DNA of 26,690 bases from Clostridium sp. CAG:510 (GTDB taxonomy: Bacteria > Bacillota > Clostridia > Lachnospirales > Lachnospiraceae), in assembly GCA_000434615.1 (NCBI GenBank), contig FR880786.1, forward strand, positions 26,509 to 53,198, read 5' to 3'. Both the position numbers and the translations under genes were made by a program. The notes under the pieces are model-generated. The model did no database searches, was not told where the DNA came from, and worked only from the letters and a program-made list of their open reading frames with translations. Below, piece after piece: positions 7,976-13,903 of this stretch. Positions within the stretch are counted from its first letter, which is position 1. Every line of letters starts with the position of its first letter.

Positions 7976-8128
7976 TTATTGTACGGCTTCTGCCTCTTTA
8001 CTTTGATTTTCTTCCTTGGTGTTTTTCCGTTTCCGTAAGGTAATGCCCATGAAAATGCCAAATCCGCCAACAATGCAGAATACAAAGAAAACAAGAAGAT
8101 AACTTAAAAATGAATTGATAAATGCCAT
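7976..8128 (-). CDS. Small single-pass membrane protein, 50 residues
   Basis: A short gene beginning MAFINSFLSYLL and ending with TAA. Residues 7-30 form one hydrophobic span containing a GGFGIFMG glycine motif, and a basic stretch RKRKN follows, so the C-terminal tail (rich in Lys, Glu and Gln) should stay in the cytoplasm. GGAAGGG lies nine bases before the chosen ATG; an upstream in-frame ATG three codons earlier touches that site and is less likely. It starts 36 bases after rnhA and is followed by a terminator, so it is the last gene of the mutS-like / rnhA operon. I recall similar tiny proteins in Lachnospiraceae but know of no function. The good ribosome site, the composition and the operon position support a real gene. 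Confidence 0.7.
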   Translation of the reverse strand: MAFINSFLSYLLVFFVFCIVGGFGIFMGITLRKRKNTKEENQSKEAEAVQ

Positions 8129-8164
8129 AATTCTCATCCCTTCCACTTTTTCATGTAAAATCTA

Positions 8165-8647
8165 TTATAGCAACGAACCCCCGTCATCGTCAAGGAGTAT
8201 CTCCCCATCCGCTGCCGTGGTGGCGAGCCTGTCGCATCTTTCGTTTTCCGGGTGTCCGTTATGCCCTTTCACCCATTCAAAGGTCACCGAATGGGGCTCC
8301 ATAGCCTTTAACAGCCGTTCCCAGAGTTCTTTGTTTTTAACCGGCTGCCTGGTGCTTGTCCGCCAGTTGTTTTTCTTCCAGTTGTCCACCCAGTGCGCAT
8401 TGAACGCATCCGTCACATACTTGGAGTCGGAAATCACGGTTACCTCACAGGGCTTTGTCAGCGCCTCCAGACCAGTAATCACGCCCATCAGCTCCATGCG
8501 GTTGTTGGTGGTCTTTTTGTAACCGGCACTGTATTCTCTCTCATGCAGGGTGTTTTTGGCGTCCACAAACTGCAGCACCGTGCCGTAGCCTCCCGGTCCT
8601 TCCGGGTTGCCCCTCGCCGAACCGTCCGAATATAACGTAACTTTCAT
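8165..8647 (-). CDS. rnhA: Ribonuclease HI
   Basis: Cuts the RNA strand of RNA-DNA hybrids, for example R-loops and lagging-strand primers. The 160-residue protein has the complete RNase HI active site: D8 in YSDGSARGNPEGPGG, E52 in NNRMELMGV, D74 in VISDSKYV, the flexible histidine in VKGHNGHPENE (125-135), and D139 in ERCDRLA. The length equals that of a classic bacterial RNase HI without an N-terminal hybrid-binding domain. The start was set at the ATG at 8647, which begins right at the fold (MKVTLYSDG) and has AGGA nine bases upstream. A longer GTG start would overlap the upstream gene. The gene begins 23 bases after the MutS-like stop, so the two are co-transcribed. Confidence 0.95.
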   Translation of the reverse strand: MKVTLYSDGSARGNPEGPGGYGTVLQFVDAKNTLHEREYSAGYKKTTNNRMELMGVITGLEALTKPCEVTVISDSKYVTDAFNAHWVDNWKKNNWRTSTRQPVKNKELWERLLKAMEPHSVTFEWVKGHNGHPENERCDRLATTAADGEILLDDDGGSLL

Positions 8648-8670
8648 ATATTTCTTTCCTTTCTCCACCT

Positions 8671-10353
8671 TTACTTCCACTGTCCCGTCTGCAGGAATTC
8701 ATCCGCTCTCCTGCCGGCTCCCTTTATGATGTCCTCGTCATAGCCGAAGGCGGAAAGCAGCTTAATGGCATTACGGGTGGTTGCCCTGCCGTTCATCAGA
8801 CGGTAGTTAAAATGAACATCCCCGTCTTTTACTTCTTCTTCAAAATGATAATTGTCGTAACTGTCTTTTAAAAGCTCCGTCAGCTCCAGATCGTGGGTGG
8901 CTGCAAAGCACAGGGTATGGTTCGTCAGAAGCTTCCGTAAAATTTCCGTACCTGCCGCAATTCGCTCCACGGTATTGGTGCCGCGCAGCACTTCATCCAC
9001 AAAGCAGAGCACATGCCCTTTTTCCCGGATGGTATCCATTATTCTCTTTATCGCCCGGATTTCCACAATATAATAGCTCTCGCCCGATAAAATATCGTCA
9101 CTTAAGGACATGGCGGACATAATGCGGAAATACCCTGCCCGGTACTGCCTTGCCGGTACCGTGTGAATGGTCTGGGCAAGGATGGCGGAGATTGCCACCG
9201 TCCGTAAGAAGGTGGATTTACCGGACGCATTGGAGCCGGTCAGCAGAATGCCGTTCTTCGCTTCTATGGAATTTTTCACCGGATTGTCAAGAAGCGGGTG
9301 ATAGCCTTCTTCCATGCTAAGAAACGGTTCCTTTTCCTCCTGCAGCACCGGAATGCAGTATCCGTTCTGTAAGGATGCCCGGTATTCTCCGATGGCAACC
9401 ATGGCGTCTAAATAACCTATGGTGTAAAACAGCCCGTCCACATTTTCCGTATGCTTTCTTACCTGCTCTAACATGGTATTGAATTTTATCAGGTCAAAAT
9501 GCAGGCTCATGCGCAGATAGTCCAGTATCATATCCAGAGGATTGCCGGAGCCGGACATTCTGCCGTTGGACATCAGCCAGAAAGAGCCCCTCCTAAACTG
9601 TCCCAGCGCTTTTCTGTTTTCCCGCAGTCTGTCCTGTTCCTCTTTGATACCCTCTGCCGCAAGCTGCTCTATTTTTTCCGAGGTTTCCATGAGCTTTAAG
9701 ATAAATGCAAAGCTGCTTAAATACACGTCCACTTCGCCTTTTTCCCTGAAATAACTTATCATGCCGTACATCATCAGACCAAGGATGAGCAGGATACCCA
9801 GCGACGGGCTGAAAAAACAGAATGCAATGGCGGGAATGTAACTGATAAGCAGGGTGTAATGATGCAGGTTGGATCGTTTTCCCAGAATATCCAGGTTGTC
9901 CAGATAATCATAGAGGGAAAACTTGCCGGTATAGCCTGTCTCATTCAGACGGTATTGCAACTGTACCCGTTCCTCTTTGTGCTCTTCAAAATATTGGATA
10001 ACCGCTTCCTTGTGGTCAAGGGGCTCCTCTGTAAAATCGGGCGTCCGAAGTAAATGATACAGCACCTCTTCCCCTGCCTGGCAGTTGGTAAAATTCATCT
10101 GCATGAAAATATCATCCATGGATAAATCCTGAAAGGTGATTTCATCTACCTGTTCTTCATTTCCGTGATGTTTGAAATACCCCGCTATCGCCTTATAGCG
10201 GTCAAGTCCGTATTCTTTTTTGCGGAGTTCCCCGTACTTGTGCCGAAACCTGTACAGTATCCTCGCCTTTTCCGATTTGCTATCGTAAATTCCTTTGGCA
10301 GCTAACAGTGCAACAAGACCTGCTGCCACAAAGGCAAAAACAACATATTCCAT
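8671..10353 (-). CDS. Membrane-anchored MutS-family ATPase
   Basis: A MutS-related protein of 560 residues from the chosen start. It lacks the mismatch-recognition and connector domains of true MutS but keeps the lever/core helices and the ABC-type ATPase: Walker A TGSNASGKST (about 372-381), a signature-like LSGESYY (422-428), Walker B LCFVDEVLRGTNT (449-461) and the switch histidine ATHD (485-488). It has an N-terminal hydrophobic segment (residues 3-20) and a second strongly hydrophobic hairpin (about 164-201), so the ATPase should be tethered to the membrane. This belongs to the transmembrane MutS-like families of Firmicutes, whose role is not established. The ATG at 10353 has AAAGGA 13 bases upstream; an ATG at 10389 is possible but lies inside a palindrome with no ribosome site. 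It is operonic with rnhA. Confidence 0.85.
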   Translation of the reverse strand: MEYVVFAFVAAGLVALLAAKGIYDSKSEKARILYRFRHKYGELRKKEYGLDRYKAIAGYFKHHGNEEQVDEITFQDLSMDDIFMQMNFTNCQAGEEVLYHLLRTPDFTEEPLDHKEAVIQYFEEHKEERVQLQYRLNETGYTGKFSLYDYLDNLDILGKRSNLHHYTLLISYIPAIAFCFFSPSLGILLILGLMMYGMISYFREKGEVDVYLSSFAFILKLMETSEKIEQLAAEGIKEEQDRLRENRKALGQFRRGSFWLMSNGRMSGSGNPLDMILDYLRMSLHFDLIKFNTMLEQVRKHTENVDGLFYTIGYLDAMVAIGEYRASLQNGYCIPVLQEEKEPFLSMEEGYHPLLDNPVKNSIEAKNGILLTGSNASGKSTFLRTVAISAILAQTIHTVPARQYRAGYFRIMSAMSLSDDILSGESYYIVEIRAIKRIMDTIREKGHVLCFVDEVLRGTNTVERIAAGTEILRKLLTNHTLCFAATHDLELTELLKDSYDNYHFEEEVKDGDVHFNYRLMNGRATTRNAIKLLSAFGYDEDIIKGAGRRADEFLQTGQWK

Positions 10354-10382
10354 ATGCGTGTTCGGTTCCTTTTCGTTTTCTT

Positions 10383-10408
10383 GCCGCATACTGACGTCAC
10401 TATGCGGC
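10383..10408. promoter_or_regulatory. 26-bp palindrome at the presumed transcript start of the mutS-like operon
   Basis: Outer arms GCCGCATA and TATGCGGC flank the perfect 8-bp palindrome TGACGTCA; only one base on each side of the core fails to match. The site begins about seven bases after the -10 box, so the mRNA would start with this hairpin. It could be an operator for a dimeric regulator or a 5' mRNA-stabilising structure. Confidence 0.7.
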
Positions 10409-10415
10409 TTTGTTC

Positions 10416-10444
10416 ATTATAACAGTGTAGGGAATGAAAAACAA
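10416..10444 (-). promoter_or_regulatory. Promoter of the mutS-like / rnhA operon
   Basis: On the minus strand TATAAT (10421-10416) is a perfect -10 box. A weak -35, TTGTTT (10444-10439), lies 17 bases upstream. Transcription would start near 10409-10408, at the edge of the palindrome. Confidence 0.65.
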
Positions 10445-10463
10445 GGTAGCAAAATAGCGGACA

Positions 10464-10566
10464 GGCATATTAAGAAGGCTGGTTCCTTCCTACGCAGACG
10501 CGCTTGCGCGTGTTCCTTCATCAACGGGCTTTTTCGCCAAACACACCTCTTAGCGCTTCTCCCTCC
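10464..10566. repeat. Partial copy of a palindromic intergenic repeat
   Basis: This stretch begins GGCATATTAAGAAGGC, identical over 16 bases to the start of the next copy at 10567. Bases 10487-10505 (TTCCTACGCAGACGCGCTT) are the exact reverse complement of 10676-10694 in the other copy. It also holds a small perfect hairpin, ACGCGC-TT-GCGCGT, at 10498-10511. The rest up to 10566 has no recognisable gene. It looks like a decayed or rearranged copy of the same element. Confidence 0.65.
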
Positions 10567-10717
10567 GGCATATTAAGAAGGCGGGCATTTTTCCTAAAGC
10601 AGACTTTTAGTCGCCGTCGGCACTTAGGTGTCGTACTTTGACACCTTATGTGCCGCTACGGTGACTACTAAGCGTAAGCGCGTCTGCGTAGGAAAAATCC
10701 CGCCATCTATTAATTCC
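10567..10717. repeat. Long palindromic repeat element (MITE-like or structured intergenic repeat)
   Basis: A roughly 150-base imperfect palindrome. Ends GGCATATTAAGAA / TCTATTAATTCC are partly complementary. Inside them GGCGGG pairs with CCCGCC, the ATTTTTCCTA arm pairs with TAGGAAAAAT, then GCAGAC with GTCTGC, CGCCGT with ACGGTG, GGCAC with GTGCC and AGGTGTC with GACACCT, closing on a short loop near 10632-10639. It codes for nothing and ends on the base next to the spoIVA stop codon, where it may also act as transcription terminator. With the related copy at 10464 it suggests a mobile or amplified element family. Confidence 0.7.
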
Positions 10718-12217
10718 TTATATAATAATACACACCATGCCGCCGTTCATGTCATTGACGATTTTCTGCATGGTGTCCTGCAGTTTCACCTGGCTTTCTT
10801 CGCCTATCATGGAAATTTTACCGGTGATGCCGTCATCCACAAGCTGCTCCACGGTTTTGCCAAAGATGTTGGTTTCCCAGATGCCTTCCTCCCGGCTGTC
10901 CGCTTCGTTGATATAGCGTATTAAATCCTGTGCCTGCTCCTCCGTTCCCACAATGGGTGCAATTTCCGTTTCGATGTTGGCGCGTATCATGTGAATGGAC
11001 GGACTTTCCGCCTTGATTTTGACGCCAAACTTGTTGCCGTGACGGATTAACTCCGGCTTTGCCAGACTGATTTCCTCCCTTTCCGGTGTTACCACACCGT
11101 AACCCTTCTGCCGTACGGACTGTACCGCCTGCAGCACCTTGGCATATTCTTTTTTCATGGCGGAGAGCTCTTTTAATTTGGTAATAAGCTGGTATTCGCC
11201 GCTGATTTCGTCCCCTACCAAATCGCTCAGCATTTCATAATAAAAGCTGTTGTCCACATCCATCTGCAGCTTCACACTGCCGTCCGCAAGATTGATGTTT
11301 TCTGTTTTCAGCCGTTTTATGTACCGGCTTTCCACCGGCACCCTGCCATCCACCTGCATGCTGCGGATATCCCGGACGGAATTTACCGCCTTCATGATGT
11401 TTTTTACCGCTCCCACCATTTCCTTCTTCATGGGATTGTCGAGGCTTAACATCTCCACCCACTTCGGCATAAAAAACTCCATGCGGGAAACCGGGAATTC
11501 ATAAAGTATCTGTTCCATGATGCTATGTATGTCATCCATTTTTAACTGGGCACAGTTGACCGGACGGACCGCCACCTTATATTTCTCTCCGATTTCTTCC
11601 GCCATCGCCTTTGTTTCGTCTGCATAGGGCTTCTAGGAATTAAGCAGCACCAGAAACGGCTTACGCAGCTTCTTTAATGCCAGAATGGTCTTTTCTTCCG
11701 CATCCAGATACGCCGCTCTCGGGAGTTCCCCGAAGCTGCCGTCCGTGGTAACCACAAGTCCTATGGTGGAATGGTCGTGAATGACCTTATCCGTGCCGAT
11801 GCCTGCTGCCTGCGTAAACGGAATTTCCGTATCCGACCAGGGCGTTTTTACCATACGCTCCGTATTTTCTTCCATGTGACCGGTGGCGCCCTCCACCATG
11901 TAGCCCACACAGTCAATGAGCCTTACCTTTGCCTCCACGTCCCCGCCAAGATGCACGGCGGCAGCTTCCTTCGGAATGAATTTCGGCTCCGTGGTCGTAA
12001 TGGTTTTTCCTCCCGCACTCTGCGGCAGTTCGTCCTTTGCCCTTTCCTTTTCATGCTCATCTTCCATAAAGGGAAGCACACAGACATCCATGAAGCGTTT
12101 AATAAACGTGGATTTGCCGGTACGCACCGGTCCTACCACCCCTATGTAGATTTCCCCACGGCATCTTTCCTGTATGTCCTTGTACAAGTCATATTCTTTA
12201 TTCACCATCAGGTCCAT
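10718..12217 (-). pseudogene. spoIVA: Stage IV sporulation protein A, interrupted by one in-frame TAG
   Basis: SpoIVA is the ATPase that forms the basement layer of the spore coat on the forespore surface in the mother cell. Read through the stop, the frame is 499 residues, against 492 in B. subtilis, and similar throughout. The N-terminal part has Walker A VVGPVRTGKST (residues 25-35), DELPQSAGGKTI and the IDCVGY Walker B region. The C-terminal part has the conserved SIHMIRANIETEIAPIVGTEEQ stretch and ends GGMVCIII. Codon 195 is TAG (11635-11633), after LVLLNS and before KPYADETKAM, aligning with NSVRPYHPETEAM of B. subtilis. There is no frameshift. Without read-through only a 194-residue ATPase fragment is made; the ATG at 11605 after the stop lacks a well-spaced ribosome site. 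The start at 12217 follows GGAAGGGG by eight bases. Confidence 0.9.
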
Positions 12218-12259
12218 AAAAAAATCCCCTTCCATACTTAATAAATTGTATGAAAGGGG
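12218..12259 (-). terminator. tyrS terminator overlapping the spoIVA ribosome-binding site
   Basis: On the minus strand a 12-bp stem (CCCCTTTCATAC at 12259-12248, GTATGGAAGGGG at 12237-12226, one G-U pair, 10-base loop) is followed by ATTTTTTT ending one base before the spoIVA ATG. It begins 14 bases after the tyrS stop. The right arm is the spoIVA Shine-Dalgarno. Confidence 0.9.
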
Positions 12260-12273
12260 AGCTTTCATTATGC
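12245..12273 (-). promoter_or_regulatory. Sigma-E-type promoter of spoIVA
   Basis: On the minus strand GCATAAT (12273-12267) matches the sigma-E -35 consensus KMATATT at six of seven positions. After 14 bases comes CATACAAT (12252-12245), a perfect match to the -10 consensus CATACANT. spoIVA is sigma-E-controlled in B. subtilis. The -10 box overlaps the left arm of the terminator hairpin, so initiation would occur in or near the loop. Confidence 0.85.
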
Positions 12274-13494
12274 TTACATCTTCACACGTTTGAAGTTTTT
12301 CTTGCCGCGTTTTACCACAAGTCCGTCACCGTCAAACTGCTCCGGCGCATATGTGGTTTTGATGTCTGTTACCTTTTCGTCCGCTACGGTAACACCACCC
12401 TGCTCTACGGCACGTCTTGCTTCGGAACGGGATGCACATAAGCCTGCCTTTACCAGTACGCCCATGATATCAATGGCACCGTCCTGGAAATCTGTCTCGG
12501 TAAGCTTTGCTTCGGGCATTTCCCCGGCAATGCTTCCGGAGAACAGTGCTTTTGCGCTTTCCTGTGCTTTCTTAGCTTCTTCTTCGCCGTGAACCAGGTT
12601 TGTCAGCTCGTATGCCAGGATTTCCTTTGCCTGATTTAACTGGCTGCCTTCCCATTTGTCCATTTCGTCAATCTGCTCTAAAGGAAGGAAGGTCAGCATC
12701 CGTAAGCATTTCAGGACATCGGCATCGCCCACGTTTCTCCAGTACTGGTAGAACTCGAAGGGAGAGGTCTTGTTGGGGTCTAACCATACGGCATTTCCTG
12801 CGGTTTTTCCCATCTTCTTTCCCTGGGAGTCGGTTAACAGTGTAATGGTCATGGCATGTGCATCTTTGCCCAGTTTCTTTCGAATCAGTTCGGTACCGCC
12901 TAACATATTGCTCCACTGGTCGTCTCCACCGAATTCCATATTACAATTGTATTTCTGGAACATGTAGTAGAAGTCATAACTCTGCATAATCATGTAGTTA
13001 AATTCAAGGAAGCTTAAGCCTTTCTCCATACGCTGCTTATAGCATTCGGCACGCAGCATATTGTTTACGGAAAAGCAGGGACCTACCTCACGGAGCAGGT
13101 CAACATAGTTTAAATTAAGCAGCCAGTCGGCATTGTTTACCATAAGCGCCTTACCTTCGGAGAAATCAATAAATCTCTCCATCTGACGCTTAAAACATGC
13201 CGCATTGTGTTCAATGTCCTCTCTGGTAAGCATTTTTCTCATATCGGTCCGACCGGAGGGGTCACCGATCATGGTAGTACCGCCGCCGATTAAGGCTATG
13301 GGCTTGTTTCCTGCCATCTGCAGTCTTTTCATAAGAGTAAGTGCCATAAAATGTCCGGCTGTCAGACTGTCTGCCGTACAGTCAAAACCAATGTAAAAGG
13401 TGGCCTTGCCGTTATTGATCATTTCACGGATTTCTTCTTCGTTCGTTACCTGTGCCAGCAGGCCTCTTGCCTGTAATTCTTCATAGATTTTCAT
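12274..13494 (-). CDS. tyrS: Tyrosyl-tRNA synthetase
   Basis: Class I synthetase that charges tRNA-Tyr. The 406-residue protein has a Rossmann catalytic domain starting YIGFDCTADSLTAGH (34-48), where the HIGH motif reads TAGH, so its first histidine is a threonine. Further TyrRS landmarks are IGDPSGR, the MQSYDFYYM and GGDDQWSN tyrosine-binding region, and KMGKT for KMSKS. A C-terminal S4 RNA-binding domain runs from VLVKAGLCASRSEARRAVEQGGV. The start at 13494 has AAGGAG seven bases upstream; an upstream open stretch in frame is T-box leader, not coding. It has its own promoter and T-box leader and ends in a terminator that overlaps the spoIVA control region. It lies just downstream of polC but is transcribed separately. 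Confidence 0.97.
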   Translation of the reverse strand: MKIYEELQARGLLAQVTNEEEIREMINNGKATFYIGFDCTADSLTAGHFMALTLMKRLQMAGNKPIALIGGGTTMIGDPSGRTDMRKMLTREDIEHNAACFKRQMERFIDFSEGKALMVNNADWLLNLNYVDLLREVGPCFSVNNMLRAECYKQRMEKGLSFLEFNYMIMQSYDFYYMFQKYNCNMEFGGDDQWSNMLGGTELIRKKLGKDAHAMTITLLTDSQGKKMGKTAGNAVWLDPNKTSPFEFYQYWRNVGDADVLKCLRMLTFLPLEQIDEMDKWEGSQLNQAKEILAYELTNLVHGEEEAKKAQESAKALFSGSIAGEMPEAKLTETDFQDGAIDIMGVLVKAGLCASRSEARRAVEQGGVTVADEKVTDIKTTYAPEQFDGDGLVVKRGKKNFKRVKM

Positions 13495-13551
13495 TTTTGC
13501 TCTCCTTTTTTCTATTGTGCAGACAGTACCTGCCCGCCTTGTTACCATAAC

Positions 13552-13587
13552 AAAAAAACCTGTCCTCTCTGTAAAGAAAGGACAGGT
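13552..13587 (-). terminator. Regulated terminator of the tyrS T-box
   Basis: On the minus strand the arms ACCTGTCCT (13587-13579) and AGGACAGGT (13566-13558) form a 9-bp stem that extends further into the loop. TTTTTTT follows (13558-13552). It immediately follows the T-box sequence, as required for a transcription attenuator. Confidence 0.92.
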
Positions 13588-13847
13588 ATAAGCCCGTGGT
13601 ACCACCTTCGTTCCCGTAAACCTCACGATTTACGGCTTTCTTGGTATGCGTAAGATTATCATCTTATTACAACCATGGCTGCTATCGGTGCCGGCCGGCA
13701 GAGTCTACTTTGCAGGGCATTTCGGTCTGCTGCTCCGAGATGTACTTCCCATTCATCTCTCCTGCGCCTCTCAGCCTCCGGCAACTCTCTGTAGGTCTTA
13801 ATGATGGTACTCTTCTCTTCATCGCATTTACTGTTTTGTTAGGAATT
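13552..13847 (-). ncRNA. T-box riboswitch of tyrS
   Basis: The leader fills the gap between polC and tyrS. The T-box core on the minus strand, GAACGAAGGTGGTACCACGGG (13613-13593), matches the conserved GGTGGNACC box; the variable base is T, as expected for pairing with the A discriminator of tRNA-Tyr. A long Stem I region follows the start site and includes an AGAGAGTTGCCGG / GCTGAGAGGC segment. A tyrosine codon UAC (13744-13742, in GAAGTACATC) is placed as the specifier. A terminator follows the T-box core. Uncharged tRNA-Tyr should stabilise the antiterminator and switch tyrS on. The boundaries are approximate. Confidence 0.92.
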
Positions 13848-13853
13848 AGTCAC

Positions 13854-13882
13854 ATTATAGCCACAAGATTTCCGTTTGTCAA
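13854..13882 (-). promoter_or_regulatory. Promoter of tyrS
   Basis: TTGACA (13882-13877) and TATAAT (13859-13854) on the minus strand are separated by exactly 17 bases, a perfect consensus housekeeping promoter. It lies 21 bases beyond the polC stop, where no terminator for polC is visible. Confidence 0.92.
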
Positions 13883-13903
13883 CACAGAGTATGATAAAAT
13901 TTT

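Noticed and set aside
10392..10399. TGACGTCA as a cAMP-response-type site
   Set aside because: That element is eukaryotic. Here it is simply the symmetric core of a larger bacterial palindrome.
11605..11635. spoIVA break as a frameshift, or as two separate genes
   Set aside because: Both halves are in the same frame and continuous across the TAG, and the residues between (KPYADETKAM) match SpoIVA. Only one stop codon separates them.
11633..11635. Genetic-code change (TAG as sense codon)
   Set aside because: TAG ends nrdG, the WYL gene and the gene at 25866 at sensible positions, and no other gene in the window has an internal TAG. No pyrrolysine genes were seen.
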